A stretch of 50,298 bases of DNA from DASZHJ01 sp035581425 (GCA_035581425.1 DATJVP010000100.1:1-50298); one strand, 5' to 3'; counted from the first letter of the stretch, positions 34,334 to 43,059 are shown. Numbers and translations: made by a program. Notes: a model not told the origin generated them from the letters alone.

Positions 34334-35410
34334 ATGTCCGAGACCTCGGAAATTCTCCTGGAGCGGCGCGACGGGCTCGGCATCGTCACGCTCAATCGGC
34401 CGAAGGCGCTCAACACGCTCAGCCTCGGCATGTACCGGATTTTCGATCCGAAGCTCGTGGAATGGGGAAGCGATCCCTCCGTGCGCGCGATCGTCGTGCG
34501 CGGGGCGGGCGACCGCGCCTTCTGCGCGGGCGGCGATGTCCGCGCGATCTATGACGCCCGCCACGATCCAAAAGGCGCAGGCGACTACAAGGCCGATTTC
34601 TTCCGCGAGGAATATTGGCTGATCGAGCGCGTGCACCGCTTTCCCAAACCCTACATCGCGCTCATGGACGGCATTGCCATGGGCGGCGGCATGGGCGTCT
34701 CCGTGAACGGCTCGCACCGCGTGGCGACAGAGCGGAGCCTCTGCGCGATGCCGGAAGTGCAAATCGGGCTCTTCCCGGACGTGGGAGCAACGCGCTATCT
34801 CAATCTTTGCCCCGGCAGGATCGGTATGTACCTCGCGCTAACGGGCGCGCGCGTCCGGGCCGCGGACATGCTCTACTGCAAGTTTGCGACCCACTATCTG
34901 CGGCACGAGCGGATCGCACCGCTTGTCGAGGCGCTTGGAAGCATGGCTTGGCGCGAGGGCGGGGAGCGGGCGCAGGTCGATGCGCTGCTTGCGGCGTACC
35001 ACGAGGACCCGGGGCCGCCGCCGCTCGCGGCGCTTCGGCCGGCAATCGACCGCTGCTTCTCGCGCGCGAGCGTCGCGGCCATCCGCGCGGCGCTCGAGGC
35101 GGAGGAAGGCGACTGGGCCCGGGAGGCGCGGGCCGCCATCGACCGCGCCTCGCCGATCTCGCTGGAGATCACCTTTCACCAGATGAAGCTTGGCGAGCGC
35201 GGCATGGACATCGAGGCGTCCCTGACGCTCGAATACCGCATGACCCAGCACGTGATGGCCGGCCACGATTTCTACGAGGGCATCCGCGCGCTGCTGGTCG
35301 ACAAGGACCAGCAGCCGCGCTGGGAGCATGGCTCAATCGCAGAGGTCGGCGCGGCCGAGGTCGCGCGCTATTTCGAGAGTCTCGGCGAGCGCGAGCTCGC
35401 CTTCGAATGA
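34334..35410 (+). CDS. 3-hydroxyisobutyryl-CoA hydrolase (enoyl-CoA hydratase/isomerase superfamily)
   Basis: A 358-residue crotonase-fold protein. The oxyanion-hole segments are FCAGGDVRAIYD and MDGIAMGGGMGVSVNG. The block AMPEVQIGLFPDVGATRYLN is typical of the HIBCH branch, which hydrolyses 3-hydroxyisobutyryl-CoA to the free acid, and the length (~350) also fits HIBCH rather than an ordinary hydratase (~260). It is the second gene of a three-gene valine operon, one base after the dehydrogenase stop and 16 bases before mmsB. Confidence 0.92.
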   Translation: MSETSEILLERRDGLGIVTLNRPKALNTLSLGMYRIFDPKLVEWGSDPSVRAIVVRGAGDRAFCAGGDVRAIYDARHDPKGAGDYKADFFREEYWLIERVHRFPKPYIALMDGIAMGGGMGVSVNGSHRVATERSLCAMPEVQIGLFPDVGATRYLNLCPGRIGMYLALTGARVRAADMLYCKFATHYLRHERIAPLVEALGSMAWREGGERAQVDALLAAYHEDPGPPPLAALRPAIDRCFSRASVAAIRAALEAEEGDWAREARAAIDRASPISLEITFHQMKLGERGMDIEASLTLEYRMTQHVMAGHDFYEGIRALLVDKDQQPRWEHGSIAEVGAAEVARYFESLGERELAFE

Positions 35411-35426
35411 GCGAAGGGAAGGGAGA

Positions 35427-36317
35427 ATGAGCAAGATTGGATTCATCGGACTAGGGAATATGGGTGGCCCCATGGCCGCGAACCTCGTGAAGGCGGGGCA
35501 TCAGGTCACGGGCTTCGATCTCGTGGCGGCGGCGATGGAGGGCTTCGGCAAGACCGGCGGAAGCCTCGCCAAGAGCGCAGCCGCCGCGATCGCAGAGGCC
35601 GAGGTCGTCGTCACCATGCTTCCCGCGGGGCCGCAGGTGCGGCAGGCCTATACAGCCGCGGGCGGTATCCTCGCCTCGGCGCGCAAAGGCACGCTTCTCA
35701 TCGACAGCTCGACGATCGACGTCGAGACCGCGCGCGCCGTCACCAAGGTCGCCGCCGAGCACGGTTTCGACATGTTGGACGCGCCGGTTTCCGGCGGCGT
35801 CGGGGGCGCCGCCGCCGGCACGCTCACATTCATGTGCGGCGGGACCGCGCAAGCCTTCGAGCGCGCGAAGCCGATCCTTGAGAAGATGGGGAAGACGATC
35901 GTCCACGCGGGCGCCGCCGGCAACGGTCAGGCCGCCAAGATCTGCAACAACATGATGATGGCTGTCGCGATGGTCGGTGTCTGCGAGGGGTTCCAACTCG
36001 CGGAGAAGCTCGGCCTCGACCTCCAGAAGCTCTTCGACATCAGCTCGAAGTCCTCGGGCCAGAGCTGGGCGATGACGAACTACTGTCCAGCGCCGGGACC
36101 CGTGCCGACGGCGCCTTCGAACCGCGACTATCAGGCAGGCTTCACCGCAGACATGATGCTGAAGGACCTGAAGCTCGCACAGCAAGCCGCGCAGAGCGTC
36201 GGCGCGGTCACGCCCATGGGCGCCGAGGCCGCCGCGCTCTTCCAATTCCTGGTCGGCTCGGGCTTTGGACCGAAGGATTTCTCCGTGATGTATCGCTTTC
36301 TAAAGGGCGCTCATTAG
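35427..36317 (+). CDS. mmsB: 3-hydroxyisobutyrate dehydrogenase
   Basis: A 296-residue NAD-dependent dehydrogenase. The start ATG 35427 has AAGGGAAGGGAG before it. It has the N-terminal dinucleotide fold GFIGLGNMGGPMA, the substrate loop DAPVSGGVGGA, and the catalytic Lys171 in GNGQAAKICNN. It converts 3-hydroxyisobutyrate to methylmalonate semialdehyde, the step after the upstream hydrolase. The next enzyme (MmsA) is not in the window. Confidence 0.95.
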   Translation: MSKIGFIGLGNMGGPMAANLVKAGHQVTGFDLVAAAMEGFGKTGGSLAKSAAAAIAEAEVVVTMLPAGPQVRQAYTAAGGILASARKGTLLIDSSTIDVETARAVTKVAAEHGFDMLDAPVSGGVGGAAAGTLTFMCGGTAQAFERAKPILEKMGKTIVHAGAAGNGQAAKICNNMMMAVAMVGVCEGFQLAEKLGLDLQKLFDISSKSSGQSWAMTNYCPAPGPVPTAPSNRDYQAGFTADMMLKDLKLAQQAAQSVGAVTPMGAEAAALFQFLVGSGFGPKDFSVMYRFLKGAH

Positions 36318-36401
36318 GCCGCTTTTTGTCACACATCCGTGGCATTGGAGGCGAGCGGTCGTGCCTGGCGAATTCTCGGTAACCTCTTAATAAACATGAT
36401 C

Positions 36402-36431
36402 TTCTCCAAATCGGCGGAGGATTTCGGAGAA
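36402..36431. promoter_or_regulatory. Imperfect dyad upstream of the LdtR-like regulator gene
   Basis: TTCTCCAAATC (36402-36412) is repeated inverted at 36420-36431 with a one-base insertion, around a 7-base centre. A second dyad, GGTTC...GAACC with GTTAAC between the arms, lies at 36446-36465. Both sit in the 185-base gap before a MarR-type gene and could be operators for autoregulation. Confidence 0.45.
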
Positions 36432-36502
36432 CATCCGGCGCAAACGGTTCGTTAACCACTGAACCAATAGGATGCACTCGTCGCCATTGGATTGAGGGCA
36501 TC

Positions 36503-36982
36503 ATGGACACCGCCTATCTCGACGTCATCGCGCTGGTCGAGCGCCTGCACCGCCAGTTCCTCGAGGTGGTGAAGCTTGAGCTCGACAATCAGGGCGTCCA
36601 CGACATCAACAACGTGCAGGCGATGATTCTTTTCAACATCGGCGACCTCGAGATGACGGTCGGCGAGTTGACGCTGCGCGGTTGCTATCTCGGCTCCAAC
36701 GTCTCCTACAACGTGAAGAAGATGGTCGAGGCCGGCTACATCGTGCAGGAGCGCTCGCTGCACGACCGTCGCTCGGTCCGCGTCCGCCTGACGGAAAAGG
36801 GCCAGGAGCTGCGCAAGAAAATCACGGTCATGCACCAGCGGCACGTCGCGGCGCTCTCGCGCGGGCCGATCAAGGCCGATGATCTCGTGGCCGTGCACGG
36901 CACGCTGCGCCGTCTCGACCGCTTCTGGACGCAGCTCGTGGAGCTGGGGCCGCGCGCCCTGCAGATCTCGCCGGCGGCTTGA
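36503..36982 (+). CDS. MarR-family winged-helix regulator, LdtR-like
   Basis: A 159-residue DNA-binding protein. The run NNVQAMILFNIGDLEMTVGE and the recognition region YLGSNVSYNVKKMVEAGYI, then ERSLHDRRSVRVRLTEKGQE, are characteristic of the LdtR group of MarR proteins in Rhizobiales, where LdtR controls an L,D-transpeptidase gene and envelope/osmotic responses. No such transpeptidase gene is in this window. A 185-base upstream gap holds two dyads that may bind the protein itself. Confidence 0.9.
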   Translation: MDTAYLDVIALVERLHRQFLEVVKLELDNQGVHDINNVQAMILFNIGDLEMTVGELTLRGCYLGSNVSYNVKKMVEAGYIVQERSLHDRRSVRVRLTEKGQELRKKITVMHQRHVAALSRGPIKADDLVAVHGTLRRLDRFWTQLVELGPRALQISPAA

Positions 36983-37045
36983 TCGCCGCCGGTTAGCCCG
37001 CCTTCAGCGGGCGTGCTAGGGTGCGTTCCCTGAAGGGAACGCACC
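36971..37045 (+). terminator. Three consecutive hairpins after the MarR gene
   Basis: Hairpin 1: CCGGCGGC/GCCGCCGG (36971-36992), spanning the stop codon. Hairpin 2: GCCCGC/GCGGGC (36996-37012). Hairpin 3: an 11-bp perfect stem GGTGCGTTCCC/GGGAACGCACC with loop TGAA (37020-37045). No long T-run follows any of them. They separate the regulator from the peptidase gene and may stop transcription or control the latter's leader. Confidence 0.6.
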
Positions 37046-37072
37046 ATGACGCATTTCTCTTCCGGGAATTAG

Positions 37073-38143
37073 ATGCCGCGCGCGCGGCTGCGTGAGCTCG
37101 GCATTCGCGTGGGTCGGCTCGAGCCCGGCCCGCTCAACGCCATCACGGACGTGGCAGGCGTCGAGGTCGGCTACGCTACGCTCGTGCGCGACGCGCCCCG
37201 GACGGTGCGGACAGGTGTCACGGCGATCTGGCCCGGCGGGCGCGATGTCTGGACGCGGCCGGTTTTCGCGGGCGTTCATTCCTTCAACGGCAATGGCGAG
37301 ATGACGGGTGCGCTCTGGATCGCCGAGCAAGGCCTGCTCACGACGCCCATTGCGATCACGAACACGCATAGCGTCGGTCTCGCGCGCGACGCGCTCGGCG
37401 CCTACGGGAATTCCAAGGGCGGGGACTCACCGTGGATGCTGCCGGTTGCGGCGGAGACGCATGACGGCCTCCTCAACGACGCCTGGAGCATGTCGCTGAC
37501 GTTCGAGCATGTCTTCGCGGCGCTGGACGATGCCGCGGGCGGCGCGGTCGCGGAAGGAAACGTCGGAGGCGGCACCGGAATGATCGCCCACGAATTCAAG
37601 GGCGGCACCGGCACGGCCTCACGTGTCGTCTCGGAGGGCGGCGCCCGCTATGTCGTGGGTGCGCTGGTGCAGGCGAATTACGGCATGCGCGAACTCCTGC
37701 GCGTCGACGGCGTCCCCGTGGGCGAGGCGATCGGCATCGACGTCGTGCCCTCACCGCGCCGGCAACGCGCGGACACCGGCTCTATCATTACGGTGCTCGC
37801 GACCGATGCGCCGCTTCTGCCGATCCAATGTCAGCGCCTGGCGCGCCGGGCTACCACCGGCCTCGCCAGGGTCGGCGGCATCGGCGCTAATAGTAGCGGC
37901 GACATCTACATCGCCTTCAGCACCGCAAACCGCATCGACCCGCGACTGGCGGTCTCAACGGTCTCGATGATCTCGCCGGACGGAATGACTGCGCTCTTTG
38001 GTGCCGCGGCCGAGGCGACGGAGGAAGCGATCCTCAATGCGCTCTGCAGGGCTCAGACCATGACGGGCTTCCAGGACCGCATCGCCTACGCCCTGCCACT
38101 CGACCGGCTGCAGGAGACGATGCGTGCCTATAGGCGCCTCTGA
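37073..38143 (+). CDS. P1-family (DmpA/BapA-like) aminopeptidase
   Basis: A 356-residue N-terminal-nucleophile peptidase that self-cleaves. It starts MPRARLRELGIRVGRLEPGP, with the family's opening NAITDVAGVEVGYATL. GVTAIWPGG and NTHSVGLARDA follow. The probable autoprocessing site is Asn273-Ser274 in GIGANSSGDI, giving the nucleophilic Ser. Relatives release N-terminal D-amino acids or beta-amino acids from peptides. No signal peptide is seen. The start ATG 37073 has only a weak upstream ribosome site. Confidence 0.9.
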   Translation: MPRARLRELGIRVGRLEPGPLNAITDVAGVEVGYATLVRDAPRTVRTGVTAIWPGGRDVWTRPVFAGVHSFNGNGEMTGALWIAEQGLLTTPIAITNTHSVGLARDALGAYGNSKGGDSPWMLPVAAETHDGLLNDAWSMSLTFEHVFAALDDAAGGAVAEGNVGGGTGMIAHEFKGGTGTASRVVSEGGARYVVGALVQANYGMRELLRVDGVPVGEAIGIDVVPSPRRQRADTGSIITVLATDAPLLPIQCQRLARRATTGLARVGGIGANSSGDIYIAFSTANRIDPRLAVSTVSMISPDGMTALFGAAAEATEEAILNALCRAQTMTGFQDRIAYALPLDRLQETMRAYRRL

Positions 38144-38237
38144 TGTGCGCCCCAGCACGTTTGCCGGCCTCAGCGCGGTAAGATAAGAATCGGGTTCGCG
38201 GCCTCGGATCGCAGTTCCGCGCCAAGGGGGCGGGCGG

Positions 38238-39716
38238 ATGATTGGCTATTCCGGCGGGAGCCTCGCGACCGCGGATTTCGTTGCCTATCACGCGGCGGAG
38301 CGGCCCGCTGCACTGGCGCTCGTCGGGCGCGGACGCGCCGTCGCCTACGCCGAATTCGCCCGGGATCTTCGCGGATTCACCTCCGCAGTGTGCAGGATCG
38401 GTCTGCCGCGCGGGAGTGTTGCGGCGATAGGCTCGGACGACTACTACGTCCATTGGTTGCTGCTGCTCGCTTTCGAGCGGGTTGGCGTCGCCACGGCATC
38501 GCTCGCCAAGGTCCAGAATGCGGCGGCGGCCGTGCTCTGCGCTTCCGTCGATTGCGTCGTGGCCGCGCCCGGATATCCCGTCACCGGCGCAAGGCGATCG
38601 ATCGAGCTCACCTCGGATTGGTTGAGCGATGCCCTCAGCTCTACATCGGCGACGACGGCCGAAGCGCCCGCGGCTTCCCATGAGCCGGTGCGGGTCCTGC
38701 AGAGCTCGGGCACGACGGGCGCACCGAAGCGCATCGTGCTGTTGCGGCGGATGTTCGAGGCGCGGGTGAGGCAATTCGCGATGCAATTCGAGTTCACCTC
38801 GCGGTCGCGATATCTGCTCACTGCTGGATTCAATGTCGGGCACATTTATGGGGTCGCCACCGCGTGCCTGCGAGCCGGGGGCACGGTGGTGACGGACCAC
38901 GTCGACGGTGTGTCCGGCATCGCGCAGGCGATCGCCTTGCAGCAAGTCACGCACGTCTCGATGTTTCCGATCGTCTTGCAGCAAGTCCTCGATGAACTGC
39001 CCGCGAATTTCGTCAGGCCGCGCGACCTCGCGATCCACTCCTTCGGCGCGGCGATTTCCGAGACGCTACGGGATCGCGCACTACAGCGGCTGGCAACGGA
39101 TGTATACCGGAATTACGGGTGCAACGAGGCTGCCGCGGTCTACGTCTCGCGCGCACCCTACAACGACGGCTTCTTTCCGGTATGGCCCGATACCGCGGTC
39201 GAGATCGTCGACGACGAGGACCGGCCTCAGCCGCCGGGCACGATCGGCCGGATCCGCATGCGAACGCCCTGCATGGTCGAGGGCTATCCGGACGACCCCG
39301 AGGCCACGCGCCGTCACTTCCGTTCCGGCTGGTTCTACCCCGAGGACATGGGGGTGTTGAACGAAGCGGGGCAATTGCGGGTGAGCGGGCGGCGGGACGA
39401 GATCCTCAACATCGGCGGTGAAAAGGTGCCGCCCGACGCGCTGGAGAGCGAGGTTCTGAAGCATGCGACCGTCAGCGATGTCGGCGTCTGCAGCTTCCGG
39501 AACGCCTCAGGCGTGGAAGAAGTCTATTTCGCGGTATCGTTTGAGCGGGGCGATCCCGCAGAAGTGCTGCGCGGAATCTCCGAGGCCTTCAAGGCGTTCG
39601 CCCTCGGCGCCTACTACGTCGTGCGGTTGCCGAGCATACCGCGAAACGCCAGCGGCAAGCTTCAGCGTGATCGTCTGAAGCTTGCTGTGGCGGCGGCGGT
39701 GGGGAAGACGGTCTAG
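38238..39716 (+). CDS. AMP-forming acyl-CoA synthetase / adenylate-forming ligase
   Basis: A 492-residue ANL-superfamily enzyme. It has the P-loop-like LQSSGTTGAPKRI, the A5 motif NYGCNEAAAVYV, the hinge region GWFYPEDMGVLNEAG, then SGRRDEILNIGGEKVPPDAL, and the C-terminal catalytic Lys in NASGKLQRDR. It activates a carboxylic acid as acyl-AMP, usually to form acyl-CoA. No carrier-protein or condensation domain is nearby, so a CoA ligase is more likely than a peptide-synthetase piece. GGGGCGGGCGG lies before ATG 38238. The substrate is unknown. Confidence 0.88.
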   Translation: MIGYSGGSLATADFVAYHAAERPAALALVGRGRAVAYAEFARDLRGFTSAVCRIGLPRGSVAAIGSDDYYVHWLLLLAFERVGVATASLAKVQNAAAAVLCASVDCVVAAPGYPVTGARRSIELTSDWLSDALSSTSATTAEAPAASHEPVRVLQSSGTTGAPKRIVLLRRMFEARVRQFAMQFEFTSRSRYLLTAGFNVGHIYGVATACLRAGGTVVTDHVDGVSGIAQAIALQQVTHVSMFPIVLQQVLDELPANFVRPRDLAIHSFGAAISETLRDRALQRLATDVYRNYGCNEAAAVYVSRAPYNDGFFPVWPDTAVEIVDDEDRPQPPGTIGRIRMRTPCMVEGYPDDPEATRRHFRSGWFYPEDMGVLNEAGQLRVSGRRDEILNIGGEKVPPDALESEVLKHATVSDVGVCSFRNASGVEEVYFAVSFERGDPAEVLRGISEAFKAFALGAYYVVRLPSIPRNASGKLQRDRLKLAVAAAVGKTV

Positions 39717-39729
39717 CGAATCTCCGAGC

Positions 39730-41058
39730 CTAGTTGGTGCTGTCGAGCACCAGCCGGGGCGTCTGGAACGAGGAGCCGACCGCACCGAAGATGCTCACGA
39801 GCTCAGAGACCGAGTTCGCGGAGGAGGTGCAGCTGCCAGACCCGCCGCTGCTGTCGGAGTAGAAGAAGCTCGACTGCGAGGCGATCTGCTGCATCGTGGA
39901 GCAGGCTGAGATCTTCGTGCTGTCTGTGGAGCAGCTTCCGGACGAGGAGGTCGAGGCGCCGTAGGCGAGCGAGTAGACCCAGGTGCCTGCGGCCGTCGCG
40001 CTCGAGGCGGCGGTGATCGCCTCGTGGCACTGGTTGTTGGCCTTGCCCGAGGGCATGTTCGTCGACTTGGCGCTGGCGTCGCCGTCGCTGAGTAGGATGA
40101 TAACCTTCTGGATGCCGGTGCGGCCATCGCTCGTGAGCGCGCTTTGCGCCGCGTTGATTGCGTCGGCGTAGTAGGTGCCGACGCCGCCGACGGCCTTCAT
40201 GCCCTGCTGGCAGCCCGAACCGCCGCCACCCGCCGCGATGACGAGGTTCGAGGAGGTGTTCAGAGTCGGATTGCTGCCGGTGGTGATGAAGTCGTTCCCC
40301 AATCCAAGGATCGAATAAACCGGGCTGGCATTATAGGCGGCGACTTTCGGGTTGGTGTTGTTGCAGGCGTAATCCAAGGCCGCCTGCGTCGTGCTGGTCA
40401 CGCCGGGGAACACCATCAGCCCGACCTGGTCGCCGGGGTTCAGCATTTGCAGCAGCGTCCGCATTCCCGCGAGCGCGCAGTCGAGCCGGGTTGCGCCGGA
40501 GATGGAGCAGTTCGGATCGGAGTTGTTCATGGACTGTGTGGTGTCGACCACGATCATGATGTCGAGCGGCAGCGCCTGGCTTCCGCCGGCAGTCGCGGTC
40601 GACGTCGCGGTGACCGTGAGCGTGTTGATCCCGATGAGCTGGCTGAACCAGGTATTGACCACCGCCTGCTCCTGGACCTGGATCGCGTTGGCGGCATTCG
40701 GGCCGTTGCAGGACTGGTTGATCGAGGTCAGGCATTTGAGCTTGGGAAAGCCGGTCGCCATCGTCACGGTGGCGCCGGTGATAGCGTTCTTCTGCCCGCT
40801 GGTCGCGCTGTAGTTCGTCGCGGTGCCGGTGGGGCTCGTGGAGGAGCTATTGATGTAGTAGGCGCCAGCGAGCGCTGCGGCGTCGGTGCCCGCCTGCAGC
40901 GCGCGCTGCACCTGGAGCGCGTGGCCGACGTCGATCGCGTAACCCGCGAGGCCCATCAGCACTGGAAGGGAGATGGCTGTGAGGACGCCCGACGCGCCGC
41001 GCCGGCCGTTCCAGAGCGAACGGATCTTGGAGGGGATCCGGGAGAGTGCGTTCGTCAT
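39730..41058 (-). CDS. TadG-like protein with von Willebrand factor A domain
   Basis: A 442-residue protein. It starts with a basic stretch and a TadE/G-type hydrophobic segment (GVLTAISLPVLMGLAGYAID) followed by VGHALQVQRALQAGTDAAAL. The VWA domain has the metal-site start LDIMIVVDTTQSMN (DxTxS rather than DxSxS) and VIILLSDGDAS. The rest is rich in Ser, Thr, Gly and Cys, typical of an exported surface protein. Its ATG overlaps the tadE stop by four bases. No other tad/flp genes are in the window. Confidence 0.88.
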   Translation of the reverse strand: MTNALSRIPSKIRSLWNGRRGASGVLTAISLPVLMGLAGYAIDVGHALQVQRALQAGTDAAALAGAYYINSSSTSPTGTATNYSATSGQKNAITGATVTMATGFPKLKCLTSINQSCNGPNAANAIQVQEQAVVNTWFSQLIGINTLTVTATSTATAGGSQALPLDIMIVVDTTQSMNNSDPNCSISGATRLDCALAGMRTLLQMLNPGDQVGLMVFPGVTSTTQAALDYACNNTNPKVAAYNASPVYSILGLGNDFITTGSNPTLNTSSNLVIAAGGGGSGCQQGMKAVGGVGTYYADAINAAQSALTSDGRTGIQKVIILLSDGDASAKSTNMPSGKANNQCHEAITAASSATAAGTWVYSLAYGASTSSSGSCSTDSTKISACSTMQQIASQSSFFYSDSSGGSGSCTSSANSVSELVSIFGAVGSSFQTPRLVLDSTN

Positions 41059-41567
41059 TCGATAAGGTCCGTGACTTGGGTTGAGAGCGAACAGCTCGGC
41101 GCGAAGTCGATGCCAAAGATGACGAGATTGCAGGGGTAGGCCGCGGTGAGGCTCGCGGAGCCGCCGGCCGCGTTAGAGAGCGCGGTCTGGCAGGCGGTAT
41201 TGCTGGTGCAGGTGGTGCCGTTCACCTTCATCGTGATGGTGATGCTCGCGGCCGTGAGGTTCGGCGCCGCGGAGGTGACGGCTGAGGTCGTGGTCGAATA
41301 AGGGCTGGTGCTGGAGCGGCTGATGGCGAATTGGCGGACACCCGCACTCGCGGCGTCGGTCAGCATCAGGTAGTTGTTCAGCGTGAGGCCGAACTGGATG
41401 ATGCCGAAGAGGATCAGCAGGAGCACCGGCGCGGTGAGCGCAAACTCGACTGCCTCCATGCCTCGCCGGTCTCGCGCCACGCGCACCAAGAGCGACAGTG
41501 GCCGGAACGTCCGGCGTTGGCGGGTCGCCGCGCGGGGCGGCATATCGAAGATGCTACGGTTGCACAT
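41055..41567 (-). CDS. TadE-like pilus assembly protein
   Basis: A 170-residue protein with a basic N-terminus and the TadE signature RRGMEAVEFALTAPVLLLIL (about residues 34-54), then a Ser/Thr-rich exported part with Cys at TTCTSNTACQTA and YPCNLV. TadE pseudopilins assist assembly of Flp-type pili. The start is ATG 41567; Met 9 (41543) is an alternative. It is coupled to the TadG-like gene by ATGA. The 235 bases upstream hold no gene. Confidence 0.88.
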   Translation of the reverse strand: MCNRSIFDMPPRAATRQRRTFRPLSLLVRVARDRRGMEAVEFALTAPVLLLILFGIIQFGLTLNNYLMLTDAASAGVRQFAISRSSTSPYSTTTSAVTSAAPNLTAASITITMKVNGTTCTSNTACQTALSNAAGGSASLTAAYPCNLVIFGIDFAPSCSLSTQVTDLIE

Positions 41568-41732
41568 GGGACGAGTGAAATGCCGACGGTTGTCGATGAA
41601 AATGAATATAAAGAGCCTCTCGTAATTGACCCCATAAAATCATGCTTAACGTCGGGGCTATCGAGGGTGATTTGCATAAAATTCTAACCGCGCGATTCCG
41701 CCCGCGAGATCTGCGGGGAGTTCTCCTGCGCG

Positions 41733-41746
41733 TCTCTATATAGAGA
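41733..41746. promoter_or_regulatory. Perfect 14-base palindrome upstream of tadE
   Basis: TCTCTATATAGAGA is a perfect palindrome in the gap between gcdH and tadE, about 165 bases before the tadE start. It could be an operator for the tadE-tadG pair, though the location is rather distant. Confidence 0.35.
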
Positions 41747-41780
41747 GACCAGTGAGCCCGAAGGGGCCGCGGCGATAGGC

Positions 41781-41799
41781 CGGCTGTGCCCGACAGCCG
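41781..41799 (-). terminator. Hairpin after glutaryl-CoA dehydrogenase gene
   Basis: CGGCTGT (41781-41787) and ACAGCCG (41793-41799) form a perfect 7-bp stem with a 5-base loop, beginning a few bases after the gcdH stop on the minus strand. There is no T-run. Confidence 0.45.
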
Positions 41800-41802
41800 T
41801 CC

Positions 41803-43014
41803 TCAGAAGGCTGCGATCCCCGTCTGCGCGCGGCCCAGGATGAGGGCGTGGATGTCGTGAGTCCCCTCATAGGTATTGACGGTCTCGAGGTTCATCACGT
41901 GGCGGATCACGTGATACTCGTCGACGATGCCGTTGCCGCCGTGCATGTCGCGCGCGACGCGGGCGATGTCGAGGGACTTGCCGCAGGAATTGCGCTTGAG
42001 CATGGAGATCGCCTCCGGCGCGGCGCGTCCCTCATCCTTCAGGCGGCCGAGGCGGAGACACGCCTGAAGCCCGATCGCGATCTCCGTCTGCATGTCCGCG
42101 AGCTTTTTCTGGATGAGCTGATTGGCGGCGAGCGGCTTGCCGAAGGCCGTGCGCGAGAGCGTGTAATCGCGCGCGGCGTGCCAGCAGAACTCGGCCGCGC
42201 CCAGCGCTCCCCAGGCGATGCCGTAGCGCGCGTTGTTGAGACAGGCGAAGGGACCCGCGAGCCCCGAAATGTTGGGAAGAAAGTTCTCGTCCGGGACGAA
42301 GACGTCGTCCATCACGATCTCGCCGGTGACGGAAGCGCGGAGCGAGAATTTGCCCTCGATCTTCGGAGCCGAGAGGCCCTTCATGCCTTTCTCCAGGATG
42401 AAGCCCCGGACGCGGCCGTCCTCGGTCTTCGCCCAGACCACGAAGACGTCGGCAATGGGCGAGTTGCTGATCCACATCTTCGCGCCCGTGAGCACGTAGC
42501 CGCCATCGACCTTGCGTGCACGGCTCTTCATGCCGCCGGCATCCGAGCCGTGATCGGGCTCGGTCAAACCGAAGCAGCCCACCCACTCGCCGGTCGCGAG
42601 CTTCGGCAGATATTTCTGCCGCTGCGCCTCGGTGCCGAAGGCATGGATCGGGTGCATGACGAGGCTCGACTGCACGCTCATCGCGGAGCGATAGCCGCTA
42701 TCGACGCGCTCGACCTCGCGCGCGACGAGCCCGTAGCAGACGTAGTTCACGCCGGCGCAGCCGTAGCCCTGGATGGTCGAGCCGAGGAAGCCCAGCGCGC
42801 CCATCTCGTTCATGATCTCGCGATCGAAGCGCTCCTCGCGGAAGGCGCGCTGTATCCGCGGCATCAGCTTCTCCTGCGCGAAGGCACGGGCGCTGTCTTG
42901 TACGAGGCGCTCCTCCTCCGTGAACTCGCCCGCGAGATCGAGCGGGTCCTGCCAGTCGAATGTCGACTTCTCCTGCGGCTTCGCGCTGTCGCGGCGGGCG
43001 GCGGATGTGGTCAT
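41803..43014 (-). CDS. gcdH: Glutaryl-CoA dehydrogenase
   Basis: A 403-residue acyl-CoA dehydrogenase that oxidises and decarboxylates glutaryl-CoA to crotonyl-CoA in lysine, tryptophan and benzoate breakdown. Marks of the GCDH branch are FDWQDPLDL near the N-terminus, CFGLTEPDHGSDAGGMKSRA, and the C-terminal catalytic Glu383 in NTYEGTHDIHALILGRAQTG. It is the last gene of a leftward operon after a RidA protein (45 bases away) and a hotdog thioesterase. Confidence 0.95.
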   Translation of the reverse strand: MTTSAARRDSAKPQEKSTFDWQDPLDLAGEFTEEERLVQDSARAFAQEKLMPRIQRAFREERFDREIMNEMGALGFLGSTIQGYGCAGVNYVCYGLVAREVERVDSGYRSAMSVQSSLVMHPIHAFGTEAQRQKYLPKLATGEWVGCFGLTEPDHGSDAGGMKSRARKVDGGYVLTGAKMWISNSPIADVFVVWAKTEDGRVRGFILEKGMKGLSAPKIEGKFSLRASVTGEIVMDDVFVPDENFLPNISGLAGPFACLNNARYGIAWGALGAAEFCWHAARDYTLSRTAFGKPLAANQLIQKKLADMQTEIAIGLQACLRLGRLKDEGRAAPEAISMLKRNSCGKSLDIARVARDMHGGNGIVDEYHVIRHVMNLETVNTYEGTHDIHALILGRAQTGIAAF

Positions 43015-43059
43015 AGGTGCGGTCCTCGTCCTTAATCTTTATCTCGATGGCGATGCGGC

